The notes under the pieces: generated by a model
What the model saw: only the letters and a program-made list of their open reading frames with translations
Databases searched by the model: none
Told to the model about the DNA's origin: nothing
Assembly (NCBI RefSeq): GCF_000774145.1
Contig: NZ_KN322987.1
Location: 601,457 to 665,456, forward strand
Direction of reading: 5' to 3'
Source of the DNA: Pseudomonas mediterranea CFBP 5447
GTDB taxonomy: Bacteria; Pseudomonadota; Gammaproteobacteria; Pseudomonadales; Pseudomonadaceae
Length of the DNA stretch: 64,000 nucleotides
Translations under genes and position numbers: made by a program
In this document: in pieces, positions 16,245 to 25,096 of the stretch
Layout: each line of letters opens with the position of its first letter
How positions within the stretch are numbered: position 1 is the stretch's first letter

Positions 16245-16853
16245 TTACGCAGCAGCGAACTGTTCGCCGATCTGCGCCTTGGCTTCGCTCATGGCTTTGC
16301 TGCGCATGTCATCACCGTAAGCCAGGCCCTCGGCGCGGACGATCTCGATGTCGGTGATGCCGAGGAAACCGAACAGCAGTTTCAGATAGTCTTCGTGACC
16401 CACCCCGCTCGGCTGGCCGGCATGCAAGCCGCCGGCGGTGGACACAATCACCAGTTTCTTGCCACCGCACAGGCCTTGTGGGCCGGCCTCGGTGTAGCTG
16501 AACGTCTTGCCGGCGACGGCAATGCGGTCGATCCAGGCCTTGAGCTGGGTCGGGACGGTGAAGTTGTACATCGGGGCCGCGATCACGACCGCATCCGCCG
16601 CGAGAAACTCAGCCAGCGCAGCGGCGCTGAGGTCGGCTTCGTGCTGTAGCGCGGCGTCACGCAGTTCAGCGCTGGTACCGGCGGCAACGAGCGTCTGTGC
16701 GGAAAAGTGACTGATCGCATCGGCGGCCAGGTCGCGATAAGTCACGACCACGTCCGCTTCGGCGGCTTTCCAGGCCTCGACCACTTCACGGCTCAATTGG
16801 CGGGAAGCGGAGTTGTCGCCGAGGATGCTCGAATCGATGTGCAGAAGTTTCAT
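16245..16853 (-). CDS. azoR: FMN-dependent NADH-azoreductase
   Basis: This 202-residue flavodoxin-fold NAD(P)H:quinone oxidoreductase/azoreductase reduces quinones and azo dyes in the cytoplasm using FMN. The FMN phosphate-binding start KLLHIDSSILGDNSASRQLS, the PMYNFTVPTQLKAWIDRI segment and the STAGG loop are characteristic, and the length fits AzoR (about 200). The start at ATG 16853 has GGAGAG seven bases upstream. A divergent LysR gene starts 129 bases away, so that regulator probably controls azoR, an arrangement common for quinone- or electrophile-responsive azoreductases. Confidence 0.9.
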   Translation of the reverse strand: MKLLHIDSSILGDNSASRQLSREVVEAWKAAEADVVVTYRDLAADAISHFSAQTLVAAGTSAELRDAALQHEADLSAAALAEFLAADAVVIAAPMYNFTVPTQLKAWIDRIAVAGKTFSYTEAGPQGLCGGKKLVIVSTAGGLHAGQPSGVGHEDYLKLLFGFLGITDIEIVRAEGLAYGDDMRSKAMSEAKAQIGEQFAAA

Positions 16854-16981
16854 ATGAGTGCTCTCCAATGAGGATCGCTACCGGGCGATCGAATGGGGAC
16901 CATCCTACCGATGAAACCAATGGCCGATTAGCCAGCAATGATGCGATAGTTCGTTCTACTGACAGGACAATCGAGCCGGAC

Positions 16982-17890
16982 ATGCAAGACCTCAACGATC
17001 TCTATTATTTCGCCAAAGTCGTCGAAGCCGGTGGCTTCGCAGCAGCCGGACGTACCTTGGGCATACCCAAGTCGCGGCTGTCCCGGCGTATTGCCGAACT
17101 GGAAGACCGCCTCGGCGCCCGCCTCCTGCAACGCACCACTCGCCAGTTGAAACTGACAGCGGTGGGCGAACGTTACCTGCGCCATTGCCAGGCCATGTTG
17201 CTGGAGGCGGAAATGGCCGATGAAGCGGTGGCGAGCATGTCCAGCGCGCCCCGTGGCCGGCTTCGGGTTTCCAGTCCGGTGGGGCTGGCCCACGAAATCC
17301 TGGCCGGGGTGGTGGCCGATTTCCTGGAAAAATACCCTCAGGTCCAACTGGAGATGATCCTGGTCAATCGCCGCGTCGACCTGGTGAGCGAAGGCATCGA
17401 CGTCGCGCTGCGCGTACGTGACCTGGGTGATGAAGATCCGTTGCTGATGACTCGCCGCTTGCGTCAGGCACGGTTGATCATGGTCGCCAGTCCGGCCTTC
17501 GTCGAAGGGCGGCGGATCGAGACCCCCGAGGACCTCAAGCAAGTCCCGGTGCTCGGCGCCCTTGAAAGCGATCGCCTGGTGCACCTGCGCCTGCACAGCG
17601 TCGGCGGACAGGTCGCCGAACTGGCCCTGGAGGCTCGCCTGGGCATCGACGATTTCATTGTACGGCGCGCCTGCGTCCTGGCCGGCCTGGGCTTTACCTT
17701 GTTGCCGAGCATGTATTGCGAGCAAGAGTTGAAGGACGGCACACTGGTGGAATTGCTGCCGGGATGGTCGCTGCCCGATGGCTGGCTGCAGGCGGTCTAT
17801 CCCCATCGACGCGGCATGTTGCCGGCGGTACGCGCATGGCTCGACCATCTGGTGGAAGCCTTCAATCTTTGTGGAGAAAGGACGTTATGA
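16982..17890 (+). CDS. LysR-type transcriptional regulator
   Basis: This 302-residue LTTR has an N-terminal winged helix-turn-helix (about 1-60, FAAAGRTLGIPKSRLSRRIAELEDRLGARLLQRTTR). The effector-binding domain (about 90-295) has the NRRVDLVSEGIDVALRV stretch typical of the AaeR/DsdC-like branch. It is transcribed divergently from azoR and probably regulates it in response to quinones or aromatic electrophiles; that is inferred from position only. ATG 16982 is chosen because the family starts two to five residues before the helix; the upstream frame to 16868 runs through the promoter region. Its stop overlaps the next start (ATGA). Confidence 0.88.
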   Translation: MQDLNDLYYFAKVVEAGGFAAAGRTLGIPKSRLSRRIAELEDRLGARLLQRTTRQLKLTAVGERYLRHCQAMLLEAEMADEAVASMSSAPRGRLRVSSPVGLAHEILAGVVADFLEKYPQVQLEMILVNRRVDLVSEGIDVALRVRDLGDEDPLLMTRRLRQARLIMVASPAFVEGRRIETPEDLKQVPVLGALESDRLVHLRLHSVGGQVAELALEARLGIDDFIVRRACVLAGLGFTLLPSMYCEQELKDGTLVELLPGWSLPDGWLQAVYPHRRGMLPAVRAWLDHLVEAFNLCGERTL

Positions 17891-18240
17891 GTTTGAGCGA
17901 AGAGGATGTCGCACGGTTTTGCCTGGGCTTGCCTGGCGCCAGGGAAGATTACAAATGGGGCGGTGTGCGAGTGTTTTCCATCGCCGGGAACAAGATGTTC
18001 GCCCTGCAGGGGCTGCGCAGCGACTCATTGGCGTTCAAGGTCGACAAGGACCTGTTCCTGGGACATTGCGACCGCCCCGGCATTCATGCTGCGCCGTACT
18101 TGGCGCGAGCCCAGTGGATCATCATGCACACGCCCTACCCCTTGGGCGCCGAAGAACTGCACGGCTTGCTGCGGCGCTCCCACCAACTGGTGGTCAGCAA
18201 GTTGCCCAAGCGCACGCAGGTCGGCTTGTTATTGCCGTGA
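17887..18240 (+). CDS. MmcQ/YjbR family protein
   Basis: This 117-residue protein has the YjbR/MmcQ double-wing-like fold: CLGLPGAREDYKWGGVRVFSIAGNKMFAL near the N-terminus and RSHQLVVSKLPKRTQ at the C-terminus. Members are small cytoplasmic proteins sometimes called DNA-binding, without a settled role. The ATG overlaps the LysR stop by the ATGA sequence, so translation is coupled to the regulator. The azoR-lysR locus may thus include this gene functionally. It faces the convergent DUF1294 gene, with only two bases between the stops. Confidence 0.82.
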   Translation: MSLSEEDVARFCLGLPGAREDYKWGGVRVFSIAGNKMFALQGLRSDSLAFKVDKDLFLGHCDRPGIHAAPYLARAQWIIMHTPYPLGAEELHGLLRRSHQLVVSKLPKRTQVGLLLP

Positions 18241-18242
18241 CA

Positions 18243-18671
18243 TCAAACCCAGGCCAGCAGATGGCCGCCCAGGAACAACTGGTCGACCCAGAACGCCTGG
18301 TGCAACAGCACGATGAACCAGAACACCACCTGGAACGACACCTTGCGGGTTTTGTGTCGAAAGACCTGCTGGGCCAGCAACGCCCCGGGCCAGCCGCCGG
18401 CCAGCTCCACGGCGTGCAGCACGTTCTCGGGGGTGCGCCAGGCGTCGGAGCGCGCCTTGCGCTTGTCACTCCAGTACAGCAGGAATGCCACGACGCTGAC
18501 GATCCCATAGGCGGTCAACGGCACCCATGACGCTTCCTGCAACCCGAGCAGCAGCGAGCCCGCCAGCGGCAGCGCGCACAGCAGGGCGAACACGATCAAC
18601 TTGAGCCGCAGGTTCTGCACCGCCCCACCGGTATGGCGGGCAGTGTGTCTGCGAGTGTTGGAATCGTTCAT
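18243..18671 (-). CDS. DUF1294 membrane protein
   Basis: This 142-residue protein has about four hydrophobic helices. It also has the DUF1294 signature around YWSDKRKARSDAWRTPENVLHAVELAGGWPGALLAQQ, which precedes a basic RHKTRKVSFQ loop and a last membrane pair. The N-terminal 20 residues are polar and His/Arg-rich. Function is unknown; in other bacteria the domain is often fused to a cold-shock domain, absent here. The ATG overlaps the uppP stop as ATGA, so the two genes are translationally coupled. Confidence 0.8.
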   Translation of the reverse strand: MNDSNTRRHTARHTGGAVQNLRLKLIVFALLCALPLAGSLLLGLQEASWVPLTAYGIVSVVAFLLYWSDKRKARSDAWRTPENVLHAVELAGGWPGALLAQQVFRHKTRKVSFQVVFWFIVLLHQAFWVDQLFLGGHLLAWV

Positions 18672-19498
18672 GGCCGGGCGGTCGCCCAGTCGACCCAACC
18701 GAACTGCCAGGTCGCCAGGATCAACAAGCCGAACACAATCCGATACCAGGCGAACACCGCATAGCTGTGGCTGGCGATGAACCGCAGCAGTCCCCTGACC
18801 GCGATCATGGCGAAGATGAACGCGGTGACGAAACCGATGGCGAACACCGGAAAATCCGCCGGTACGAAGAGTGCGCGGTATTTGTAGCCCGAATAGACAG
18901 CCGCACCGACCATGGTCGGCATGGCCAGGAAGAAAGAGAACTCGGTCGCGGTCTTGCGCGAGAGACCGAACAGCAACCCGCCGATGATGGTCGAGCCGGA
19001 ACGGGAGGTGCCGGGAATCATCGCCAGACACTGGGCCAGACCGACCTTGAGTGCATCTTTCCAGGTGATCTCGTCCACCGTTTCGGCGTGTACTTCATGC
19101 TGGCGCCGCTCGGCCCACAGCATGATGAAACCACCCACAACCAGCGCGGCGGCCACGGTGATCGGGTTGAACAGGTATTCGTGGATCAGATCGGCAAACA
19201 GCACACCCAGCACCACGGCTGGCAGGAAGGCGATCAACAGGTTGGCGGTAAACCGCCGGGCCCCGGGTTGGGTGGGGAGACCCAACACCACGTCGAAGAT
19301 TTTGCGCCGGAACTCCCAGACCACCGCCAGGATCGCCCCCAACTGGATGATGATGTTGAACGCCATGGCCCGTTCCCCGCCGAACCCGAGCAAGTCGGCG
19401 GCGATGATCTGGTGCCCTGTGCTGGAAATCGGCAGGAACTCCGTCAGCCCTTCTACAATGCCAAGAATCAGTGCCTGAAAGGCCGTCCACAAATCCAT
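18668..19498 (-). CDS. uppP: Undecaprenyl-diphosphate phosphatase
   Basis: This 276-residue integral membrane phosphatase recycles undecaprenyl pyrophosphate to the monophosphate carrier used for peptidoglycan and O-antigen, and its overproduction gives bacitracin resistance. Both catalytic motifs are visible: EGLTEFLPISSTGH near residues 15-28 and PGTSRSGSTII near 160-170. About eight membrane helices and a length near 270 fit the BacA/UppP family. It reads together with the overlapping DUF1294 gene. The 249 bases between this start and the divergent chemoreceptor should contain both promoters. Confidence 0.93.
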   Translation of the reverse strand: MDLWTAFQALILGIVEGLTEFLPISSTGHQIIAADLLGFGGERAMAFNIIIQLGAILAVVWEFRRKIFDVVLGLPTQPGARRFTANLLIAFLPAVVLGVLFADLIHEYLFNPITVAAALVVGGFIMLWAERRQHEVHAETVDEITWKDALKVGLAQCLAMIPGTSRSGSTIIGGLLFGLSRKTATEFSFFLAMPTMVGAAVYSGYKYRALFVPADFPVFAIGFVTAFIFAMIAVRGLLRFIASHSYAVFAWYRIVFGLLILATWQFGWVDWATARP

Positions 19499-19747
19499 TC
19501 ATCCCCCAAAAAGACCCTGTCGGACAGGCTCTCATCGATAATCAAAGTGTCATGCCATTATGCACGGCGGGTGCACGATACCCGCGCCCTTCCCCAGAAA
19601 ACCAATGAAAAATCAAAGGCAGGCTCAGGTTTTGCGTTGCGAGGCCGAAATCCTATCAGACAAGCCCTCATAACGCCGCCGCGTTATGACCCAGGGGGCA
19701 ATCCACCGGCCGTGGATGACAAGAACAAGAAACTGGAGTGACAGCGT

Positions 19748-21382
19748 ATGAATAGCTTGCGCAATGTGTCGATCAGCCGACGCTTGTGGCTCATCCTCGT
19801 CGTGGCCATCGTGATGGTATTCACGTTGGGCGCCTTGATGCTGAAACAGATCCACAGCGATCTGTATCAGGCCAAGGTGCAGAAAACCCAACATGTGGTC
19901 CAGACCGCCAGTGGCGTGCTGAGCTATTACCACGGCCTGGAAACCGCCGGCACCCTGACCCGCGAAGCCGCCCAGAAGCAGGCCCTCAGTGCCGTGCGTG
20001 GCCTGCGCTACAACGAGACGGACTATTTCTGGATCAATGACCTGACACCGGTCATGGTCATGCACCCCACCAACCCGAAGCTCGAAGGCCAGAACCTTTC
20101 GGCGATCCGCGACCCGAACGGTTTCGCGCTGTTCAACGAGATGGTCACCATCGCCAAGGCAAAGGGCGCCGGGATGGTCAACTATCTCTGGCCGAAACCG
20201 GGTGCCGAGGCACCGGTTGGGAAAACTTCCTACGTCAAACTGTTCGAGCCCTGGGGCTGGATCATCGGTTCGGGCGTGTACGTGGATGACGTACAGGCCG
20301 AGTTCCAGGCTCAACTGATCAAGGCCTCGTTGATCGGCCTGTCGATCGTCTTGATCATGAGCCTGCTGCTGACCCTGATCGTGCGCAGCATCGTGCGCCC
20401 CCTGCAGGAAACAGTGAATGCCATGGCCAATATTGCCAGTGGTGAAAGCGACCTGACCCGCAGCCTCGACACCCACGGCCAGGATGAAGTCACCCAACTG
20501 GCCCGACACTTCAACGCGTTTACCACCAAGTTGCGCCAAGTAGTCAGCCAGTTGCAGGATTCGGCCAGCGCGCTGGGGCAGTCGTCCAATGAACTGGGGA
20601 GCGACGCCGCCCAGGCCCAGGAACGCAGCCAGCAGCAATCGCAGCAGATGGAACTGGTGGCCACGGCGATCAATGAAGTGACCTATGGCGTGCAGGATGT
20701 GGCCAAGAACGCCGAACACGCCGCCAGTGAAATGCGCGACGCCGAATCCCAGGCCCAGCAGGGCCAGGTCAATATCGACGGCAGCTTGCAGCAGATCGAC
20801 CGTCTTTCCCAGACCATCGACCAGGCGGTAGAAGTGATTCGTACCCTGGCCAGCGAAAGCACCCAGATCGGCAGCGTGCTGGAGGTGATCCGCTCCATTG
20901 CCGAGCAGACCAACCTGTTGGCCCTCAACGCGGCGATCGAAGCCGCTCGCGCCGGGGAACAGGGCCGGGGCTTTGCCGTGGTGGCGGATGAGGTGAGGTT
21001 GCTGGCCCAGCGCACGCAGAAATCCACCGCCGAGATCCAGGGGATGATCGAGCGTCTGCAAACTCATTCCGAAGCCGCGGTGAAAGTCATCAGCGATAGC
21101 AGCCGTGCCTCGCAACTGACCATCGAACAGGCCGGCCTGGCGGGTGCCAGCCTCAACGCCATCGGCCAGGCCCTGCGCAATCTCAACAGTCTGAACGCCT
21201 CCATCGCCAGTGCCACCCTGCAACAGGCCCACGTGGTAGAGGACATCAACCAGAACGTCACCCAGGCCGCCGGCCTCTCCCACAGCACCGCCCTGGCGGC
21301 GGAGCAGTCGAGCCTGGCAAGCACACGCCTCAAGGCACTGAGCGAACAGCTGAACGGCCTGCTCAAACAGTTCCGGGTTTGA
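19748..21382 (+). CDS. Methyl-accepting chemotaxis protein with Cache sensor
   Basis: This 544-residue chemoreceptor has a first membrane helix (about 10-32) and a periplasmic single Cache domain (about 35-185, with DYFWINDLTPVMVMHP and the GWIIGSGVYVDD end). A second helix (about 190-212), a HAMP domain (about 213-265) and a long cytoplasmic coiled coil follow. The hairpin tip EQTNLLALNAAIEAARAGEQ with GRGFAVVADEVR is the CheA/CheW-binding signature. Cache domains of this type often bind small organic acids, but the ligand is unknown. It ends LLKQFRV, without a CheR-tethering pentapeptide. GGAG precedes the ATG. It stands alone. Confidence 0.92.
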   Translation: MNSLRNVSISRRLWLILVVAIVMVFTLGALMLKQIHSDLYQAKVQKTQHVVQTASGVLSYYHGLETAGTLTREAAQKQALSAVRGLRYNETDYFWINDLTPVMVMHPTNPKLEGQNLSAIRDPNGFALFNEMVTIAKAKGAGMVNYLWPKPGAEAPVGKTSYVKLFEPWGWIIGSGVYVDDVQAEFQAQLIKASLIGLSIVLIMSLLLTLIVRSIVRPLQETVNAMANIASGESDLTRSLDTHGQDEVTQLARHFNAFTTKLRQVVSQLQDSASALGQSSNELGSDAAQAQERSQQQSQQMELVATAINEVTYGVQDVAKNAEHAASEMRDAESQAQQGQVNIDGSLQQIDRLSQTIDQAVEVIRTLASESTQIGSVLEVIRSIAEQTNLLALNAAIEAARAGEQGRGFAVVADEVRLLAQRTQKSTAEIQGMIERLQTHSEAAVKVISDSSRASQLTIEQAGLAGASLNAIGQALRNLNSLNASIASATLQQAHVVEDINQNVTQAAGLSHSTALAAEQSSLASTRLKALSEQLNGLLKQFRV

Positions 21383-21390
21383 CGCTGACC

Positions 21391-21500
21391 TGCCGCCATC
21401 GCGAGCAGGCTCGCTCCCACAGGGGGCTGCTGGCGACCATGGATCTCGCGGCCAACCCGGATCCCTTGTGGGAGCGAGCCTGCTCGCGATAACGCCGGCA
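21391..21500. repeat. REP pair
   Basis: Two inverted REP copies (21393-21423 and 21466-21498) in the reverse arrangement to the other pairs, between the chemoreceptor and pnuC. Confidence 0.88.
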
Positions 21501-21579
21501 CACCCAACATTGATGTTGGAGCTGCCCCCACCATACCGTTTACAATCGCCCCCCTTTTCCATTCCCCCAAGGAACCGCC

Positions 21580-22143
21580 ATGTCCGGGCTTGAACTGTTT
21601 GCCGCAGCCCTCGGCGTTATCGCTGTCTGGTTGACTGTCAAGCAGAACCCCTGGTGCTGGCCGATCGGCCTGGTCATGGTGTTGCTGTACAGCTGGATTT
21701 TCTACGACGTGAAGCTGTATTCGGACATGTTGCTGCAAGTGGTCTACGCCGCACTGCAGCTGTACGGCTGGTGGCAATGGACCCGTGCCGGCCAGCGTCA
21801 TGACGGGCGCCAGGTCACACGGCTGGGCGGACCGTCGGTGCTGCTTGGCCTGGCTGTCGGTGCGGTGGGCAGCCTGGTGCTGGGCGCTGCCATGGCCCAC
21901 TGGACCGACGCCGCCCAACCCTGGCTCGATGCGGCGCTCACCGGCTTCAGCCTCGTGGCCCAGTGGTGGATGGCGCAGAAACGCGTGCAATGCTGGCCTT
22001 TGTGGATCGCCCTGGACGTGATCTTCGTCGGTCTGTTCATCTACAAGGGGCTGCACCTGACTGCCGCGCTGTACGCCTTGTTCACCCTGCTGGCGGTGCA
22101 GGGCTGGCGGGAATGGCGCGCCGACCCGGCCTTGCGCGCATGA
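21580..22143 (+). CDS. pnuC: Nicotinamide riboside transporter PnuC
   Basis: This 187-residue membrane protein has about seven helices and belongs to the PnuC family, which facilitates diffusion of nicotinamide riboside. Family-type aromatic clusters are visible: NPWCWPIGLVMVLLYSWIFYDVKLYSDMLLQ and the YGWWQW segment that lines the substrate path. The length is slightly shorter than enteric PnuC (about 230). AAGGA lies upstream of ATG 21580. The stop overlaps the start of a NadR-type kinase gene (ATGA), so uptake and trapping by phosphorylation are encoded as one unit. Confidence 0.9.
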   Translation: MSGLELFAAALGVIAVWLTVKQNPWCWPIGLVMVLLYSWIFYDVKLYSDMLLQVVYAALQLYGWWQWTRAGQRHDGRQVTRLGGPSVLLGLAVGAVGSLVLGAAMAHWTDAAQPWLDAALTGFSLVAQWWMAQKRVQCWPLWIALDVIFVGLFIYKGLHLTAALYALFTLLAVQGWREWRADPALRA

Positions 22144-22664
22144 AGGTGGTGGTGTTGACCGGCCCCGAGTCTGCCGGCAAGAGCTGGTTGGCGACGCAGT
22201 TGCAGGAACGCTTCGGTGGCTTGCGGGTGGATGAATATGTCCGCCACTTCATGGAGCAGTACCCCCGCGACACCTGCCTGGACGACATCACCGAGATCGC
22301 CAACGGACAATTGGCCTGGGAAGACGCAGCCCGTGCCCGACAGCCGGCGCTGCTGATCCTCGATACCCACCTGTTGAGCAATATCCTCTGGAGCCGGACC
22401 TTGTTCGGCGACTGCCCGGACTGGCTGGAGCCGGCCTTGCTGAGCCGTCATTACGACCTCCATCTGCTGTTGAGCCCCGAGCAGGTGGAATGGACTGGCG
22501 ATGGCCTGCGCTGCCAGCCTGAGCTGGAGCAACGCCTGCAATTTTTCGCCGCCATCGAGGATTGGCTGGTCCGACACCAGCAACCTTTCCAGGTGATCGA
22601 AGGCGATTGGGCACAGCGCCAAACCCAGGTATTCGCGGCCGTGGTCCAATTGCTCCAGGCTTGA
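22140..22664 (+). CDS. NadR-like ATPase/kinase (putative ribosylnicotinamide kinase)
   Basis: This 174-residue P-loop protein matches the kinase half of NadR: Walker A GPESAGKS at residues 8-15, VDEYVRHFMEQY after it, and LILDTHLLSN as the Walker B-like strand. It lacks the N-terminal repressor and NMN-adenylyltransferase domains of full NadR. The expected reaction is ATP-dependent phosphorylation of nicotinamide riboside to NMN, keeping imported riboside in the cell. Overlap with pnuC supports this. The start 22140 is fixed by the overlap and by the P-loop lying at the N-terminus; the longer open frame to 21963 runs inside pnuC. Confidence 0.85.
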   Translation: MKVVVLTGPESAGKSWLATQLQERFGGLRVDEYVRHFMEQYPRDTCLDDITEIANGQLAWEDAARARQPALLILDTHLLSNILWSRTLFGDCPDWLEPALLSRHYDLHLLLSPEQVEWTGDGLRCQPELEQRLQFFAAIEDWLVRHQQPFQVIEGDWAQRQTQVFAAVVQLLQA

Positions 22665-23010
22665 CCAGATCCTTCCAAGTAGACGGAATCATAGTGCCAT
22701 CTTGTTCCATCCTTGAAACATCCCCACCGCGTCAACCCCGGATCCAAAGCTGTTTCACCGGTTTGTCATCCTGACTGTCAAGCCACTGAAACACCCCGCC
22801 AAGAGACTGGATCCAGAGCCATTTGACGGCAGATGGCCAGTTGGCCTCCCTACGGCCTGTCTCAGTCCTGAAACAGGTCGCGCAACAGTCGTTGCGCCAT
22901 AACACCCAACCCCTTGAATCAAAAGACCTTCTCAAACCCGGCACGACATCTGCTCTTTCCCCTTCGCAACGCTGGACCAAGGCCAGCCCACCGAAGAAGG
23001 AATCGATGCC
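22665..23010 (+). promoter_or_regulatory. Upstream region of the fap operon
   Basis: This 346-base gap precedes fapA and should contain its promoter. It holds four copies of the heptamer TGAAACA: 22714-22720, inverted at 22751-22757, then 22787-22793 and 22869-22875. The second and third form an inverted pair. I see no convincing sigma-54 -24/-12 element or sigma-70 pair. An out-of-frame ATG at 23006 opens only nine codons. Confidence 0.4.
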
Positions 23011-23457
23011 GTGGGGACTTTCGATAGAAGTTTGACCGTCCTGTTGTTGATCGGCTGCGCCGCCAGCGCAACCCTCAGCCTGCCGGCACAGGCCGAAGGC
23101 AACGGCGTCATCGTCCTCAATCGTGACGTGCAGCCCGTCCATATCGGTCGCAACGGAGGCAAGGACCCCTACCCGACCACCGTCAATGCCAATCCATCCG
23201 ATCGAATCGGCCAAGCGACCACCAGCACCGAACTGAGCGACGGCGAATTTGCCAGCGTCGCCAGCGGCGCCTCGATCCGTAACACCCTCAACACGAATAC
23301 CGGCGTGCAAGGCTTGAATGTCGTCACCAACCCCAGCGGCATGCCCGGCATGAGCGCCGGCCATGGCGGCGGCAGCGGGGGTGCGATTTCCGGCACCATC
23401 AACCGCTCGCTGAGTTCCGGCCTGGCCCCGCTGGGCCGCCTGGCGGGAGGTCAATGA
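23011..23457 (+). CDS. fapA: Fap amyloid system protein FapA
   Basis: This is a 148-residue secreted protein, the first gene of the functional-amyloid operon. The signal peptide ends near AQAEG (about residue 28). The mature chain is low in complexity, rich in Asn, Ser, Thr and Gly, with no Cys. In Pseudomonas, FapA stays mainly periplasmic and influences the balance of FapB and FapC in fibrils; that role is taken from the family. The start is GTG 23011, with AAGAAGGA about ten bases upstream. The stop lies one base before the fapB ATG. Identification leans on position at the head of fapBCDEF and on the secreted low-complexity character. Confidence 0.85.
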   Translation: MGTFDRSLTVLLLIGCAASATLSLPAQAEGNGVIVLNRDVQPVHIGRNGGKDPYPTTVNANPSDRIGQATTSTELSDGEFASVASGASIRNTLNTNTGVQGLNVVTNPSGMPGMSAGHGGGSGGAISGTINRSLSSGLAPLGRLAGGQ

Positions 23458-23458
23458 C

Positions 23459-24037
23459 ATGAAGCCGGTCCTGTTCCTGCTCGCCCTGCTCGGCTCGACC
23501 GCGACATTCGCCGATCCAGACGTGACGGTGGTCAGTAGCGCCACCCTGCAGGATTCCGGCAGCCGTTATACCGGCAACTTCAACGTCAACCAGGCAGCGG
23601 GCGACCGGACCCAGCAGACCAACACCCGGGCCATCGCCATCGGCACCGAAGCCCAGGCCAGCACCCAGGTGCGCCAACGGTTGGATACACCCGCCGATCC
23701 CTCCATGAACGCGACCGCCCGCATCGGCGGCAGCTCTTTCAGCAACGGCAACGGCGTGCTGGGCGTCAACCAGTCCGCCGGGGCCAACAACCAGATGGCC
23801 AATGTCATGCGGGTGGGCATCAGCGCCCGGCCGCAGAGCATTGATGACAGCGCGCTTTCTCAACAGAACGTGGCGCTGTTACCGAACTCAGGAGCAACTG
23901 GCGCCCCAACCGGCAGCCGCCAGGTCGTCACCAGCGACCAGGCCTTCACCGGCAGCCGAGGGGTCATCCAGGTGAACCAGAGTGCCGGGGTGGGGAACCG
24001 CATGGCCAACACCCTGAGCATCCGGGTCGCAGACTGA
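23459..24037 (+). CDS. fapB: Minor amyloid subunit / nucleator FapB
   Basis: This 192-residue secreted protein has a short signal peptide (cleavage near TFAD). Three imperfect amyloid repeats are readable: GNFNVNQAAGDRTQQTNTRA, GVLGVNQSAGANNQMANVMR and GVIQVNQSAGVGNRMANTLS, separated by variable linkers. Each has the N-x-(A/S)AG-x-N-(Q/R) pattern that stacks in the cross-beta core. FapB is regarded as the nucleator for the main subunit FapC. A GGGAGG ribosome-binding site sits at the end of fapA, nine bases upstream. The protein lacks Cys and ends immediately after the third repeat, as in known FapB. Confidence 0.93.
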   Translation: MKPVLFLLALLGSTATFADPDVTVVSSATLQDSGSRYTGNFNVNQAAGDRTQQTNTRAIAIGTEAQASTQVRQRLDTPADPSMNATARIGGSSFSNGNGVLGVNQSAGANNQMANVMRVGISARPQSIDDSALSQQNVALLPNSGATGAPTGSRQVVTSDQAFTGSRGVIQVNQSAGVGNRMANTLSIRVAD

Positions 24038-24102
24038 CCCGGGCAGTAAAACCATAAGAAAGTACCGACACACTTAACCAACGACACGCAAGGAGAAACA
24101 CC

Positions 24103-25080
24103 ATGAAACCGACAATGGCACTCAAACCATTGGTTTTCGCTCTCGCCGCTGTCATGGCAATGGCCGCACAGGCCGGTGGCAACAATAACAACCACGGTCA
24201 CGGTCATGGCGGTCATGACCACCAAGGGCCGACGCTGGATCAACTGCTCTCCATCAGCGCCGGTGCTGGGGCTACGGTGCTGGATGAGCAGAACAGCGAC
24301 GGCAACGTAGTGACCAACCAGGCCACCAGGAACACCGCTGAAGCCAAGGACTCGCTCAATGGCAGCAACGGTAACATGGGCGCCAACGTCGCGGCCGGCG
24401 ACGGCAACCAGCAAGATAACGCCGCCGCCCTGGCCACTGCGGACGAAAGCTTCATCTTCGGTTCGGCTGTCTCCATGTCCAGCGCCACCCAGGTCAATAA
24501 CAACAACTACGTCAAAAACAACTCGACTCAAAACAACGCCTCGCTCACCAACGCGGGCAACAACGGCTCCGGCAATATCGGCATCAACGTGACCGCCGGC
24601 AACTTCAACCAACAGAAAAACAACCTGGCCATCGCCGTATCGGGTGGCCGTGTGGCACAAGCCTCGGCCTCGGCTGACCAGACCTCCACCGGCCTGGTGG
24701 TGGACAACAAAGGCGTGAAGACCTACAAGACCGACACCCTCACCAGCACCTATGAAGCCTCCGGCACGTTCAAGGCCAAAGGCACCGGTACCGCCGAAGA
24801 CAATGACCATGGCGGCTGGGGCAACAAAGGCGGCTACGGCGGCGGTCATGATGACGACAAGTTCAAGTTCTCCGCCGTGGGCACTTTCGAACTGGCCGGC
24901 AGCAACACTCAGCAAGTGCTGACCCGCGATGGCTGGAAAAACCCTGTCATCAACAACGCCACCATGAACAACTCCATGAACGGCTTCTCCGGCAACGGCG
25001 GCGCCAACGTGTCGGCGGGCGTGGGCAACCAGCAGAGCAACTCGCTGTCCATCGCTGCCGGCTGCAAAGCCTGCATGTAA
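24103..25080 (+). CDS. fapC: Major functional amyloid subunit FapC
   Basis: This 325-residue fibre subunit forms the extracellular biofilm amyloid. A signal peptide (about 1-24, AQA cleavage) is followed by a His/Asn/Gly-rich stretch. Three repeats of the type GNxGxNVxAGxxNQQxNxLAIA start near residues 90, 157 and 297. The first linker is short; the second is long (about 110 residues) and contains a second His/Gly/Asp-rich patch that could bind metal. The chain ends with C321-K-A-C324, the conserved C-terminal CxxC of FapC. AAGGAG precedes the ATG. A hairpin with a T tract follows the stop, which may make this the most abundant product of the operon. Confidence 0.95.
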   Translation: MKPTMALKPLVFALAAVMAMAAQAGGNNNNHGHGHGGHDHQGPTLDQLLSISAGAGATVLDEQNSDGNVVTNQATRNTAEAKDSLNGSNGNMGANVAAGDGNQQDNAAALATADESFIFGSAVSMSSATQVNNNNYVKNNSTQNNASLTNAGNNGSGNIGINVTAGNFNQQKNNLAIAVSGGRVAQASASADQTSTGLVVDNKGVKTYKTDTLTSTYEASGTFKAKGTGTAEDNDHGGWGNKGGYGGGHDDDKFKFSAVGTFELAGSNTQQVLTRDGWKNPVINNATMNNSMNGFSGNGGANVSAGVGNQQSNSLSIAAGCKACM

Positions 25081-25096
25081 CCACGCGTGAAATGGG

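Noticed and set aside
18672..19031. Extension of the DUF1294 frame upstream into uppP
   Set aside because: The extra N-terminal sequence is Arg/His-rich translation of uppP in another frame. The ATG at 18671 overlaps the uppP stop in the usual ATGA manner.
21500..21579. NAD-sensing riboswitch before pnuC
   Set aside because: The stretch between the REP pair and pnuC is only about 80 bases and I see no conserved aptamer-like pairing.
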